64,000 nucleotides of DNA, taken from the NCBI GenBank assembly GCA_001512765.1, contig LFSO01000040.1, forward strand, positions 1 to 64,000, written 5' to 3'. The notes below the pieces were generated by a model. It was not told the origin of the DNA, did not search any database, and saw only the letters and a program-made list of their open reading frames with translations. Shown here piece after piece: positions 43,687 through 52,560 of this stretch; the first letter of the stretch is position 1; each line of letters opens with the position of its first letter. This DNA comes from Clostridiales bacterium DTU053. GTDB taxonomy: Bacteria; Bacillota; Clostridia; Oscillospirales; Acutalibacteraceae. Both the position numbers and the translations under genes were made by a program.

Positions 43687-44283
43687 TCAAAATGTGCGTC
43701 GACCTTTAAGGGCTCTTGAAAGTGTCAGCTCGTCGGCATATTGCAGGTCGGAGCCCACTGGCAGACCGTAGGCAAGCCTTGTAACCTTAATGCCGAAGGG
43801 CTTTATCAGCTTTGAAATATACATGGCGGTTGCCTCGCCCTCTATGTCCGAGTTGGTGGCGAGGATAACCTCTGAAACGCCCGATTCAAGGCGTTTTAAA
43901 AGCTCCTTGATGCTGAGTTGTTCGGGACCTATGCCGTCAAGGGGAGAAATCGCTCCGTTTAAAACATGATAAACGCCCTTGTACTCCCCTGTTTTTTCGA
44001 TGGCGAGCAAATCCTGAGCGTCCTCAACGACGCAGATTACGCTCTTGTCCCTTTCATCGGAGTGGCAGATAGGGCAAAGCTCCTCCTCTGTAAGGTTCAT
44101 GCACAGGGAGCATCTTTTAATCTTCTCGCAGGCATCGTAGATTGCGTTAGCAACCTCAAGGGCTTCTTCCTTAGGGATTGAAAGAATATAAAATGCCAAT
44201 CGCTGGGCAGTTTTTTTGCCGATGCCCGGCATTTTTTCAAACTGCTCGATAAGCCGCTGAAGCGGCAGCGCATTATAGCTCAT
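43687..44283 (-). CDS. recR: Recombination protein RecR
   Basis: A 198-residue protein that works with RecF/RecO in loading RecA at gaps. It has the helix-hairpin-helix [14 protein letters not shown], a C4 zinc finger ([16 protein letters not shown]) and a Toprim domain ([30 protein letters not shown]), ending with [17 protein letters not shown]. Length and order are canonical. It begins two bases after the ybaB stop, the standard dnaX-ybaB-recR arrangement. Confidence 0.97.
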   Translation of the reverse strand: MSYNALPLQRLIEQFEKMPGIGKKTAQRLAFYILSIPKEEALEVANAIYDACEKIKRCSLCMNLTEEELCPICHSDERDKSVICVVEDAQDLLAIEKTGEYKGVYHVLNGAISPLDGIGPEQLSIKELLKRLESGVSEVILATNSDIEGEATAMYISKLIKPFGIKVTRLAYGLPVGSDLQYADELTLSRALKGRRTF

Positions 44284-44285
44284 AA

Positions 44286-44627
44286 TTAAAACAGCGAGGG
44301 CATGCCGGGGATATTAAGTCCGCCCGTAATCTGACCCATAGCCTGCTGTATGGCGTCTGAAGCTTTGTTTATTGCCTCGTTTACGGCGAGAATGAGGAAG
44401 TCCTCAAGCATTTCGGGCTCCTCGGGGTCCATTGCCTCGGGATTTATTTTAACGGATGTAACCTCATGCTTGCCGTTGACAGTCACTTCAACAAGACCGC
44501 CGCCTGCGCTTGCGGTGAATTCGGATTCCTCAACCGCTTTTTGAGCAGCCGCCATTTCCTCCTGCATTTTCTGGATTCTCTGCATCATGTTGTTGGCGCC
44601 TGCTGCGTTTGGAATTCTGGCTTTCAT
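44286..44627 (-). CDS. YbaB/EbfC nucleoid-associated protein
   Basis: A 113-residue DNA-binding protein of the YbaB/EbfC family. It contains [16 protein letters not shown], the central [23 protein letters not shown] and [21 protein letters not shown]. The Met/Gln-rich start includes [14 protein letters not shown]. Together with dnaX and recR it forms the conserved operon; the protein probably coats DNA non-specifically. AGGAGGT precedes the ATG. Confidence 0.95.
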   Translation of the reverse strand: MKARIPNAAGANNMMQRIQKMQEEMAAAQKAVEESEFTASAGGGLVEVTVNGKHEVTSVKINPEAMDPEEPEMLEDFLILAVNEAINKASDAIQQAMGQITGGLNIPGMPSLF

Positions 44628-44655
44628 TTTTTACCTCCGAAAAACTATATTCTCA

Positions 44656-46473
44656 TTATATAAATTTTACTCTTATAGCCTTGCCCGCAGCCTTTTCTAC
44701 AGCCTTGTGAATCTGCTCCGAGAATTTGGTTGAGCAAAGGTCGCAGAACAAGGCGTTGCCGATTTTTATAACAAGCACTCCATTCTCCATATAACCGCTG
44801 ATGGAGCCGAGTATACCCGTTAAGGGCGGGCACTGCCTTCCAATCTCATAAGTTATATTATTCCACATTTCCGGCGTTAAAACAATGTCCGAAGTTTCGT
44901 TTTTCTCCGCCGTCTTTGCTGAGTCCCCCGCAAACGGCTGCGCGTCTGTTTCGGCATATGCAAAGTCATCGTTTTGAGGAATTTCGGAAATGTCAGGCTC
45001 AAGGTCAATTAGGCTACCCTCTCCGAAAGGCAAATCCTGACCGCCCTCGTCAAAGGGGATAGATTCCTCCTCAGGGGCAGGGGCAATATCCGCATCAAAG
45101 GGAGGGGTATCAATTTCATTATTAAACGACTCATCAAAAAAGGACGGCTCATTGTCAAGCTCAAAGGGCGAAGGCTCGGGGGAATCTTCTTCCTCAAAGC
45201 CGAAAGCGTCATCATTTACAGTTTGAGCTGCTGTTTGATGAGCGTCCTCTGCTTTTTTCTGTATTAACTTGTTTTCCGCTTTATAGGCGGGCTCTGTATG
45301 CGGCGCTGAAACAAAACCGTTCTGTTTTAAGGAGGCTAATTCCTTTTCAAGAGCGGCTATTCTTGCAAGCAGGCTGTCTAAATCTTTTTCGTCCTTTTCG
45401 GAGCAAATCTTTATTAAAGCCAGCTCCGCCAAAGCCCGCCTGTTAGCGCTTCTTCTCAGCTTTTCAGCTGTTTCGGTTAGGATATTGATAATTCTGAAAA
45501 TGGCCTCGTCCGTAAGGGAGTTTGCCAAAGACTTTAAAGTCTTAAGCTCATCCTCCGTGCAGACAATAAGGTCAAGGGGGTTTTCTACGGTTTTAACTAT
45601 CATTATATCCCTAAAGTGGGCAACAAGCTCGGTTACAAGTCTGTCGCTGTCAAGGGATGAATTGTGCAGTTCGTCAAGTATTGAAAGGATGGAATCGACA
45701 TCCTTGCGGCAGATGGCATCAGCCATTTTAAACAGATAATCCCTGCCCGCAATTCCCGCGGCTTTTGCAACAACATCGGCGGTGATGTCAGACGACACCG
45801 AAATGCATCTGTCAAGCAGAGAGATGGCATCTCTAAGACCACCATCGGCAATTCTGGCAATAAGCAGAGCCGCGTCGCGGGTGATTTTGGCGCCTTCCGA
45901 CTCTGTGATAAACTCAAGTCTTTCTGCGATGCTGACGGGAGAAATGCGACTGAAATCAAAACGCTGGCAGCGGGAAATAATTGTTGACGGGAGCTTGTGC
46001 ACCTCTGTTGTGGCAAGTATAAAAATTACATGTGAGGGCGGCTCCTCAAGGGTTTTTAAAAGCGCGTTGAATGCCTCGATTGTGAGCATGTGCACTTCGT
46101 CTATTATATAAACCCTGTATTTTGCCTTTGCGGGAGTAAATGATACTTCTTCCCTCAAAGCTCTTATATCGTCAATACCCCTGTTGCTGGCGGCGTCGAT
46201 TTCGGCGATATCAAGAATTGTGCCCTTGTCGATGCCGACGCAGATTTCGCACTCGTTGCAGGGGTTTCCGTCTTTGGGATTAAGGCAGTTTACGGCTTTT
46301 GAGAGAATCTTGGCGCAGGTGGTTTTGCCCGTTCCCCTTGAGCCCGTAAACAGATACGCGTGAGCCAATCTATTCTCTTTAACCTCGTTTGCCAAGGTAA
46401 CAGTAATATGTTCCTGACCTACAACATCAGAAAAAGAGGATGGACGCCACTTTCTGTACAATACCTTATACAA
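44656..46473 (-). CDS. dnaX: DNA polymerase III subunit gamma/tau DnaX
   Basis: The clamp-loader ATPase of the replicase, about 605 residues. It opens with LYRKWRPSSFSDVVGQEHI and contains Walker A FTGSRGTGKTT and a Cys4 zinc module (CLNPKDGNPCNECEIC). Walker B/sensor VYIIDEVHML and TLEEPPSHVIFILATTE follow. A long acidic, low-complexity region (about residues 410-530) precedes a compact tau-like end. The start is set at TTG 46473 because GGAGGG lies seven bases upstream and the protein then begins MYKVLYRKWRP, as in other Firmicutes. The ATG at 46497 lacks a ribosome site. It follows the SRP RNA gene. Confidence 0.94.
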   Translation of the reverse strand: MYKVLYRKWRPSSFSDVVGQEHITVTLANEVKENRLAHAYLFTGSRGTGKTTCAKILSKAVNCLNPKDGNPCNECEICVGIDKGTILDIAEIDAASNRGIDDIRALREEVSFTPAKAKYRVYIIDEVHMLTIEAFNALLKTLEEPPSHVIFILATTEVHKLPSTIISRCQRFDFSRISPVSIAERLEFITESEGAKITRDAALLIARIADGGLRDAISLLDRCISVSSDITADVVAKAAGIAGRDYLFKMADAICRKDVDSILSILDELHNSSLDSDRLVTELVAHFRDIMIVKTVENPLDLIVCTEDELKTLKSLANSLTDEAIFRIINILTETAEKLRRSANRRALAELALIKICSEKDEKDLDSLLARIAALEKELASLKQNGFVSAPHTEPAYKAENKLIQKKAEDAHQTAAQTVNDDAFGFEEEDSPEPSPFELDNEPSFFDESFNNEIDTPPFDADIAPAPEEESIPFDEGGQDLPFGEGSLIDLEPDISEIPQNDDFAYAETDAQPFAGDSAKTAEKNETSDIVLTPEMWNNITYEIGRQCPPLTGILGSISGYMENGVLVIKIGNALFCDLCSTKFSEQIHKAVEKAAGKAIRVKFI

Positions 46474-46500
46474 AACAAGTCCCTCCCCATCCTGCAAATG

Positions 46501-46533
46501 AAAGGCAAAGGGGGAATTCCAGCCTTTACCTTT
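46501..46533 (-). repeat. Hairpin between SRP RNA and dnaX
   Basis: An 11-pair stem (46501-46511 with 46523-46533) with an 11-base loop. On the minus strand it is not followed by a T-run, so it may be a processing signal; on the plus strand a T-rich run follows, which would make it a terminator for antisense transcription. Confidence 0.5.
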
Positions 46534-46549
46534 TTATATTTTATTGAAA

Positions 46550-46694
46550 GAACACCCACTCTCGGTCATACGGCGTACAGGCGGGCTGTGGCGCACGGGC
46601 ATACCGCTTAATGCTGCTCGGTTCCCCGCCTGACATGGTTCGCGGCGCTCCGCCGCACAGGACCTGCACGCCGCATGACAGAAAATGGGTGCTG
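46550..46694 (-). ncRNA. ffs: Signal recognition particle RNA (small, Alu-less type)
   Basis: On the minus strand the S-domain core reads GAACCATGTCAGG, then a CGG-GGAA-CCG tip, then AGCAGCATTAAG. This is the diagnostic asymmetric loop and GNAR tetraloop bound by Ffh. The flanking arms fold into one long rod: CACCCA with TGGGTG at the ends and a 17-pair helix (GTCATGCGG... with ...CCGTATGAC). About 145 bases are covered and no Alu domain is evident, unlike the ~270-base Bacillus RNA. Its place just before dnaX is the usual Firmicutes location. Exact ends are estimated from the pairing. Confidence 0.9.
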
Positions 46695-46730
46695 CTGTTA
46701 TTATTCGCTTTTTGTTTTCAAGCCTTTGAT

Positions 46731-46759
46731 ATTATATAACATATTTATAATTATAGCAA
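46731..46759 (-). promoter_or_regulatory. Promoter of the SRP RNA gene
   Basis: TTGCTA (46754-46759), 17-base spacer, TATAAT (46731-46736) on the minus strand. Predicted transcription starts about 25 bases before the folded RNA, so 5' processing or a short leader is implied. Confidence 0.65.
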
Positions 46760-46867
46760 GTCCAAATTATTTTAACTCTTAAATCCAAATAAATACTATA
46801 TTCAGTTTAACATATTGAGCTTTTTATAAAAAGAGGTAAAATGTTCTTAAGACAGGGGGAGCAAAAT

Positions 46868-48217
46868 ATGCGAGATTTATTAAGAACCGCCGCGAATGTT
46901 AGACCTAACGGCAAACAGCTTAATATGCTGAGAAATAATAATTTCTATGCCTTTGTCCACTTTGGAGTAAACACCTTTACGGACATGGAGTGGGGTACGG
47001 GCAAAGAAAGCCCTGAGATTTTCAACCCCGCCAAACTCGACTGCGACCAATGGGTGGAGGCGGTAAAGTCCGCGGGCATGACGGGAATAGTGCTGACCGC
47101 AAAGCACCACGACGGCTTTTGCCTTTGGCCATCAAAATATACCGAGCACAGCGTGAGAAACAGTCCGTTTAGAAACGGCAAGGGCGATGTTGTAAAGGAA
47201 TGCGCGGATGCCTGCGCAAAGGGCGGGATAAAGTTCGGCTTTTATCTCTCCCCATGGGACAGGAACGCTCCCACTTACGGCACCGACGCTTACAATGATT
47301 ATTTCAAAGCTCAGCTGACGGAGCTTCTCACTCAGTACGGCGAGATTTTTTATGTATGGTTTGACGGAGCCTGCGGAGAGGGTCCGAACGGAAAAAAGCA
47401 GGTGTATGATTTTGACGGCTATATAGAGCTTATAAACAAATATCAGCCGAATGCCGCCATATTCAGCGATTTCGGTCCCGATATAAGATGGTGCGGAAAC
47501 GAGCAGGGCTCCTCAAGATATGCCGAATGGGCGGTTGTGCCCTATGAATTATGCCACAGAAACAAAGAAGTTCATTGGATTGACTCCCCCATCCAAGGCG
47601 ACCTTTCTTATATGTATAACTGCGACCAGAATATCGGCTCTTTGTCAAACATAATGTACTCAAAGGGGCTTGTGTTCTGCCCTTCCGAAGTGGATATGTC
47701 AATCCGCAAGGGATGGTTCTATCATAAGGAGGAAGAACCCCACTTCCTCGATAAGCTCTTTGATACTTATATAAGGTCGGTCGGCGGCAACTGCACATTT
47801 AATCTGAATATTCCCCCTACCCCCGACGGGAGGTTTGATGAAAGGGATGTTAAAAGGCTTAAAGAGCTGGGGGAGAAAATCAGAAACACTTTCTCAAACA
47901 ATCTTGCAAAAAACGCGAAGATACAAAGAGTCGACAAAAACGCGGACAAAAGTCAGTGCGAATACATTATAAAACTGCCCGCCAAGCAGAAAATATCCTA
48001 TGTGGTTATTAAAGAAGAAATAGAAAAAGGGCAAAGAATTGAAGGTTTTCAGATTATTGACGGCTCTTTTGCAAATAATAAGATAAGTATTTACGAAGGC
48101 ACTACGGTGGGCAATATGAAAATCTGCCCCGTAAAGACACAGACCGATACTTTGATTTTAAGAATTATTTCCGCAAGGTCTGAGGCGCTTATAAAATCAA
48201 TTGAATTGTATGCATAA
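46868..48217 (+). CDS. Alpha-L-fucosidase (GH29)
   Basis: A 449-residue retaining fucosidase that removes alpha-linked L-fucose, as found on host mucin and milk glycans. GH29 blocks are clear: FYAFVHFGVNTFTDMEWG, GIVLTAKHHDGFCLWPS, KFGFYLSPWDRN and YVWFDGACGEG with the likely nucleophile Asp. The C-terminal ~120 residues form the beta-sandwich. There is no signal peptide, suggesting action on imported oligosaccharides. Start is ATG 46868 after AGGGGGAG; the upstream in-frame ATG at 46841 lacks a site. A weak promoter (TTAACT-16-TACTAT, 46772-46799) precedes it. Confidence 0.92.
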   Translation: MRDLLRTAANVRPNGKQLNMLRNNNFYAFVHFGVNTFTDMEWGTGKESPEIFNPAKLDCDQWVEAVKSAGMTGIVLTAKHHDGFCLWPSKYTEHSVRNSPFRNGKGDVVKECADACAKGGIKFGFYLSPWDRNAPTYGTDAYNDYFKAQLTELLTQYGEIFYVWFDGACGEGPNGKKQVYDFDGYIELINKYQPNAAIFSDFGPDIRWCGNEQGSSRYAEWAVVPYELCHRNKEVHWIDSPIQGDLSYMYNCDQNIGSLSNIMYSKGLVFCPSEVDMSIRKGWFYHKEEEPHFLDKLFDTYIRSVGGNCTFNLNIPPTPDGRFDERDVKRLKELGEKIRNTFSNNLAKNAKIQRVDKNADKSQCEYIIKLPAKQKISYVVIKEEIEKGQRIEGFQIIDGSFANNKISIYEGTTVGNMKICPVKTQTDTLILRIISARSEALIKSIELYA

Positions 48218-48290
48218 AAGGGCTTTTGTCTTTTGTTAGCTTTTTACAAAAAAGAATGCGCGGCTTACTATCTTTCGATGTATTTTTTTG

Positions 48291-48319
48291 TTGACAAAAG
48301 CAATATGTGACTATATAAT
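48291..48319 (+). promoter_or_regulatory. SigA promoter of the DUF177-rpmF operon
   Basis: Perfect TTGACA (48291-48296), 17-base spacer, perfect TATAAT (48314-48319), the best promoter match in the window, as expected for a ribosomal-protein operon. Confidence 0.9.
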
Positions 48320-48350
48320 GAGTTCTGTACGCATTTTAGGAGTGATGGGC

Positions 48351-48863
48351 ATGACAGTCGATCTGACATCGGTATTTAATAACGACGGATTTAGTCTGCC
48401 CTTTGACTATGAATTCTCAATGTCGGATTACTTTTCCGCGGATGAGGAAAATCCCTTTTCATTAATTCATGCTAAGGGCAAAATCTTTAACCGCACCGGC
48501 ATTGTTTATTTGTCCGCGCAGTCGGAGTTTACTCTGACCACCGCGTGCGACAGATGTGCCTCAGACATAGTAAGGTCAATGACTGTGCCTTCCGAGCACA
48601 TACTCGTAATCGGCAATGAAGATGAGGCTGAGAATGAACCGGATTACGATGACAATCGTCTGTATATCCCTTCTTATCAGCTTAATCTCGATGATTTGCT
48701 GGCAGAGGACATTTGGCTCTCCATGCCCGTGACAATTCTGTGTTCGGACGATTGCAAAGGCATATGCCCCTCCTGTGGCACAAACTTGAATGAAGAAACA
48801 TGCTCCGGCAAAAAGGCTGTTGATCCACGCCTTGAGGCTTTGGCCAAGCTTTTAGAGCAATGA
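48351..48863 (+). CDS. DUF177 (YceD) family protein
   Basis: A 170-residue protein of the YceD/DUF177 family that in many bacteria is encoded just before rpmF and is thought to help 23S rRNA or 50S maturation. It has the Cys pairs CDRC and CSDDCKGICPSCGTN and the family blocks LYIPSYQLNLDDLLAEDIWLSMP and DPRLEALAKLL. The start is ATG 48351, eight bases after AGGAG. The earlier ATGs at 48288 and 48345 lack a usable site; the former would lie upstream of the promoter. Confidence 0.92.
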   Translation: MTVDLTSVFNNDGFSLPFDYEFSMSDYFSADEENPFSLIHAKGKIFNRTGIVYLSAQSEFTLTTACDRCASDIVRSMTVPSEHILVIGNEDEAENEPDYDDNRLYIPSYQLNLDDLLAEDIWLSMPVTILCSDDCKGICPSCGTNLNEETCSGKKAVDPRLEALAKLLEQ

Positions 48864-48892
48864 AACTTAGCACAGTAAGGGAGGTTTAAGAT

Positions 48893-49075
48893 ATGGCAGT
48901 TCCTAAACGCAGAGTTTCTAAGGCAAGAAGGGATAAAAGACGCGCAAATACCTGGACTTTGGCTGCTCCTACACTCGAAAAATGCCCGAAGTGCGGCGAG
49001 CTTAAAAGGTCTCACAGACTTTGCTCCGCCTGCGGTTATTACAACGGCAGAGAAGTTGTAAAAGTTGAGGACTAA
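48893..49075 (+). CDS. rpmF: Ribosomal protein L32
   Basis: A 60-residue 50S subunit protein with the N-terminal [18 protein letters not shown] and a zinc ribbon ([18 protein letters not shown]). All four cysteines are present, so this is the zinc-binding C+ form. GGGAGG precedes the start. Co-transcribed with the DUF177 gene 29 bases upstream. Confidence 0.98.
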   Translation: MAVPKRRVSKARRDKRRANTWTLAAPTLEKCPKCGELKRSHRLCSACGYYNGREVVKVED

Positions 49076-49154
49076 TTCTTTGTCTTAGCGTATAAGAGGT
49101 GGAGAAGGTTTGCCTTCCCCGCCTTTTTAGTATTGTTTAAAAGTCGGTGATCGT

Positions 49155-50462
49155 ATGGCTGTAGAAATCAAAGATGTCGTTAAGCACTCCCCTGCGTACA
49201 AAAAGGGGCTTAAAAAGGGCGACATTCTTTTGAGCATTAACGGTCATCAAATAAACGATGTTCTGGACTTTCAGTTTTATTCAAAGAACAAAAACCCCGT
49301 CATCGGCTACAAAACCGCTGAGGGTCGTTTGTTTTTGACCCGTGTTTACAAGAGCGACGACGAGGATTTAGGTCTATTATTTGAAACATATTTAATGGAT
49401 AAGCACAGGCGCTGCGAGAACAAGTGCATATTCTGCTTTATCGACCAGCTGCCTAAGGGTATGAGGGAGAGCCTTTATTTTAAAGACGACGATTCAAGGC
49501 TTTCATTTCTTTTCGGAAACTACATTACCCTGACTAATCTTACAGAGCACGAGGTAGAGCGCATTATTGAAATGCGTATAAGCCCCGTAAATATTTCCGT
49601 GCATACAATGAATCCCGAGCTGAGGGTCAAGATGATGAAAAACCCCCGTTCGGGCAAAGTGCTCCAATACATAAAGCGTTTTTCCGACGCTGGGATTAAG
49701 ATTAACGCTCAGCTTGTGCTTTGCCCGGAGGTAAACGACGGCGACGAGCTGGTTTTCTCGCTCAATGAGCTTGCAAAGTATTACCCGCAGGTGCAGAGCA
49801 TATCTGCGGTTCCCGTAGGGCTTACAAAGTTCAGAGAAAAGCTCTATCCTTTAAGAGCCTTTACAAAGGAAGAAGCAGCGGCTGTCATTGACACTGTTGA
49901 GGAGTTTAACGATAGGCTTATCTCAGAGGGCAAGGAAAGGCTCGCATTTGCGGCTGACGAGTTTTATATCAAGGCTGAGAGGGAAATTCCCAAGGCTGAG
50001 TACTACGGTGAATTCCATCAGCTTGAAAACGGCGTGGGAATGTGGGCGCTGTTTAAATCGGAGTTTTTAGAAGCTCTTGAAAACCTTGAAACAGACTCCC
50101 TCCCCTCCCCCAAAAAGGTTTCGATTGCCACGGGGGTCGCGGCATATCCTCTTATAAGGGAGCTGTGCGACAAAGCGGAAAGCAGAATAAAAGGGCTTAA
50201 AGCAGATGTATTCTGTGTTCTGAATGACTTTTTCGGTCACACTATAACTGTTTCGGGACTTGTCACGGGGCAGGATATAATAAAGCAGCTTAAAGGAAAG
50301 GTTACGGGCACTTTGCTTTTGCCCGCCAATATGTTTAAATCAAAGGATGAGCTCATTTTCCTTGACGATGTGACAAAGGAAGAACTGGAAAAAGAGCTTG
50401 GAGCGGAAATAAAGGTCATTGACAATAACGGCTTTGATTTTCTGGACGCATTAATCAATTGA
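49155..50462 (+). CDS. DUF512 family radical-SAM-like protein with PDZ domain
   Basis: A 435-residue protein with an N-terminal PDZ-like domain (VKHSPAYKKGLKKGDILLSINGHQIND). An iron-sulfur region (CENKCIFCFIDQLPKGMRESLYFKDDDSRLSFLFGNYITLTN in outline) follows, with the CxxxCxFC-type Cys set. The C-terminal DUF512 part contains SIATGVAAYPLIRELCDK and LLPANMFKSKDELIFLDD. Conserved in Firmicutes next to der; the reaction is unknown. The gene has an AAGTCGGTGAT site and overlaps the der frame at its 3' end only outside the true der start. Confidence 0.9.
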   Translation: MAVEIKDVVKHSPAYKKGLKKGDILLSINGHQINDVLDFQFYSKNKNPVIGYKTAEGRLFLTRVYKSDDEDLGLLFETYLMDKHRRCENKCIFCFIDQLPKGMRESLYFKDDDSRLSFLFGNYITLTNLTEHEVERIIEMRISPVNISVHTMNPELRVKMMKNPRSGKVLQYIKRFSDAGIKINAQLVLCPEVNDGDELVFSLNELAKYYPQVQSISAVPVGLTKFREKLYPLRAFTKEEAAAVIDTVEEFNDRLISEGKERLAFAADEFYIKAEREIPKAEYYGEFHQLENGVGMWALFKSEFLEALENLETDSLPSPKKVSIATGVAAYPLIRELCDKAESRIKGLKADVFCVLNDFFGHTITVSGLVTGQDIIKQLKGKVTGTLLLPANMFKSKDELIFLDDVTKEELEKELGAEIKVIDNNGFDFLDALIN

Positions 50463-50479
50463 CGAGAGGCGGTGGAAAT

Positions 50480-51808
50480 ATGTCAAGAGCAGTTGTTGCC
50501 ATTGTGGGACGCCCGAATGTCGGCAAGTCGTCGCTTTTTAACAAGCTGTGCGGAAAGCGTCTTGCAATTGTTGACGACACCCCCGGAGTGACAAGAGACA
50601 GGATTTACGGAGACTGCGAATGGCTTGGCCGCAAGTTTATGCTTGTTGACACCGGCGGCATTGAGCCATATTCATCGGATATAATTCTTTCAAGCATGCG
50701 TGAGCAGGCGCAAATCGCAATTGACAGCGCCGACGCGATTATTTTTGTCACCGACATTAAAACAGGCCCCGTTGCGACCGACAGTGAGGTCGCCGGCATG
50801 CTTTTAAAAAGCGGCAAGCCTGTTATACTCTGCGTAAACAAGGTGGATAATGTGGGCGATGTTCCGCCCGAGTTTTATGAGTTTTACAATCTCGGCATCG
50901 GCGACCCCATTCCCGTTTCCGCCATCCACGGACACGGCACGGGCGATTTGCTTGACGAAGTTATAAAGCACCTGCCCGATGAAGCCGATGACGATGAGGA
51001 CGACGAGGTTACAAAGGTTGCGGTTATCGGCAAACCAAATGTGGGCAAGTCCTCGCTTATAAACGCAATCTGCGGCGAAAACAGGGTTATTGTATCTGAC
51101 ATAGCCGGCACCACAAGAGACGCTACGGATACTCCCGTAACAAACAAGCACGGCAAATTCGTTATGATTGACACTGCGGGCATACGCAGAAAGTCAAGGA
51201 TTGACGAAAGACTGGAGAAATTCAGCGTTCTCAGAGCCGTCATGGCGGTTGAAAGGGCCGATGTCTGCGTCATCATCATTGACGCTACGGAAGGCTTTAC
51301 GGAGCAGGATTCAAAAATCGCGGGAATTGCCCATGAGCAGGGAAAGGCTTGCGTTATTGCGGTAAACAAGTGGGACCTTGTTGAAAAGGACTCTAAAACC
51401 ATGGACGAGTACCGCAAAAAGCTGATGAACGATTTTTCGTTCATGTCATACGCTCCGATAATCTTTATTTCCGCAAAAACGGGTCAGAGAATCGACAGGC
51501 TTTTCTCGCTTATCAAGTATGTTCACAATCAGAATTCAATAAGAATATCAACGGGTAAGCTGAACGATGTTCTCGCGGAGGCGCAGGCAAAGGTTCAGCC
51601 GCCCACCGACAAGGGTAAGAGGCTCAAGATTTTCTACATTACTCAAGCCTCCACAAGACCGCCCACATTCGTTTGCTTTGTAAACAACAAGGAGCTTTTC
51701 CACTTCAGCTATCAAAGGTATCTTGAGAATGAAATCCGCTCTGTTTTCGGACTTGAGGGCACTCCCGTCAGGTTCCTCATAAGAGAGCGTGAAAGGGACA
51801 GCGATTAA
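50480..51808 (+). CDS. der: Ribosome biogenesis GTPase Der (EngA)
   Basis: A 442-residue double GTPase for late 50S assembly. It has two G domains, each with P-loop GRPNVGKSS / GKPNVGKSS, DTPGVTR and DIAGTTRD switch I regions, DTGGIEP and DTAGIRR switch II, and NKVDN / NKWDL specificity motifs. A KH-like C-terminus follows (STRPPTFVCFVNN, SYQRYLENEIRSVFGLEGTPVRF in outline). The start is ATG 50480, close after GGCGGTGG. It is 17 bases after the DUF512 stop. Confidence 0.97.
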   Translation: MSRAVVAIVGRPNVGKSSLFNKLCGKRLAIVDDTPGVTRDRIYGDCEWLGRKFMLVDTGGIEPYSSDIILSSMREQAQIAIDSADAIIFVTDIKTGPVATDSEVAGMLLKSGKPVILCVNKVDNVGDVPPEFYEFYNLGIGDPIPVSAIHGHGTGDLLDEVIKHLPDEADDDEDDEVTKVAVIGKPNVGKSSLINAICGENRVIVSDIAGTTRDATDTPVTNKHGKFVMIDTAGIRRKSRIDERLEKFSVLRAVMAVERADVCVIIIDATEGFTEQDSKIAGIAHEQGKACVIAVNKWDLVEKDSKTMDEYRKKLMNDFSFMSYAPIIFISAKTGQRIDRLFSLIKYVHNQNSIRISTGKLNDVLAEAQAKVQPPTDKGKRLKIFYITQASTRPPTFVCFVNNKELFHFSYQRYLENEIRSVFGLEGTPVRFLIRERERDSD

Positions 51809-51821
51809 TGTGACTGATAGC

Positions 51822-52478
51822 ATGGATAAAAAGTGCATAATTGTTGGAGCGGGTGATTTTACGCCTGATTTTAAAAAGCCTTCCGCCGGCGACATTGTAA
51901 TTGCCGCCGACGGCGGGCTTTTGCATTTGCAAAGCCTGAATATTCGACCCGATATTCTGATTGGCGACTTTGATTCCTTAAACAAAAAGGTGGACTCATC
52001 TTTGTCCGATGAGATTATTAGGCTTAAAATCGACAAGGACTATACGGACACCTATGCCGCCGCGAAAATCGGGCTTGAAAGAGGTTTCAAGACCTTTGAG
52101 CTCTACGCCTGCACTGGCGGAGCAAGGTTTGACCACACTCTTTCAAATATTCAGCTCCTCGCATTTTTGATTGAGCAGGGCTGCGACGCATACATAGCAG
52201 CTCCCGATTTTATGCTGACCGGCGTTAAAAACGGAAAGCTCAGCTTTGGAAAAGAAGCTGAAGGCTATGTTTCGGTTTTCTCACATACTGATATATCAAG
52301 CGGCGTTACATTAAAAGGGCTAAAGTATCCGCTTAACAACGCTACGATAAATTCAAGGTTCCCCATAGGCGTCAGCAACCGCTTTATGGGAACTGAAAGC
52401 AGCATTGAAGTAAAAGACGGCATTTTGATTGTTTCGCACTGCCTCGGCTTTAGGTATAGCTCCAAAGAATCCTTTTAA
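51822..52478 (+). CDS. thiN: Thiamine pyrophosphokinase
   Basis: Converts thiamine to thiamine diphosphate. Family blocks are CIIVGAGDF, ADGGLLHL, LIGDFDSLN, DKDYTDTYAA and the C-terminal NRFMGTESSIEVKDGILIVSH. The start is uncertain: GTG 51789 (overlapping der by 20 bases), GTG 51810 and ATG 51822 are all in frame and none has a strong ribosome site. ATG 51822 gives a typical N-terminus (MDKKCIIVGAG). Translational coupling to der is likely. Confidence 0.9.
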   Translation: MDKKCIIVGAGDFTPDFKKPSAGDIVIAADGGLLHLQSLNIRPDILIGDFDSLNKKVDSSLSDEIIRLKIDKDYTDTYAAAKIGLERGFKTFELYACTGGARFDHTLSNIQLLAFLIEQGCDAYIAAPDFMLTGVKNGKLSFGKEAEGYVSVFSHTDISSGVTLKGLKYPLNNATINSRFPIGVSNRFMGTESSIEVKDGILIVSHCLGFRYSSKESF

Positions 52479-52493
52479 TAAGGGCTTTTATTA

Positions 52494-52523
52494 TTGACTG
52501 CGTACAGCCGCAGAGTATATAAT
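52494..52523 (+). promoter_or_regulatory. Promoter of the isomerase-argH-isomerase operon
   Basis: TTGACT (52494-52499), 18-base spacer, TATAAT (52518-52523), 38 bases before the start codon. Confidence 0.65.
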
Positions 52524-52560
52524 TTAACCAATATCCGAATACATATATGGAGTGATTTTA

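Noticed and set aside
46360-46611. Plus-strand open frame across dnaX start and SRP RNA
   Set aside because: It is antisense to a conserved RNA and to the dnaX start codon region and has no ribosome site.
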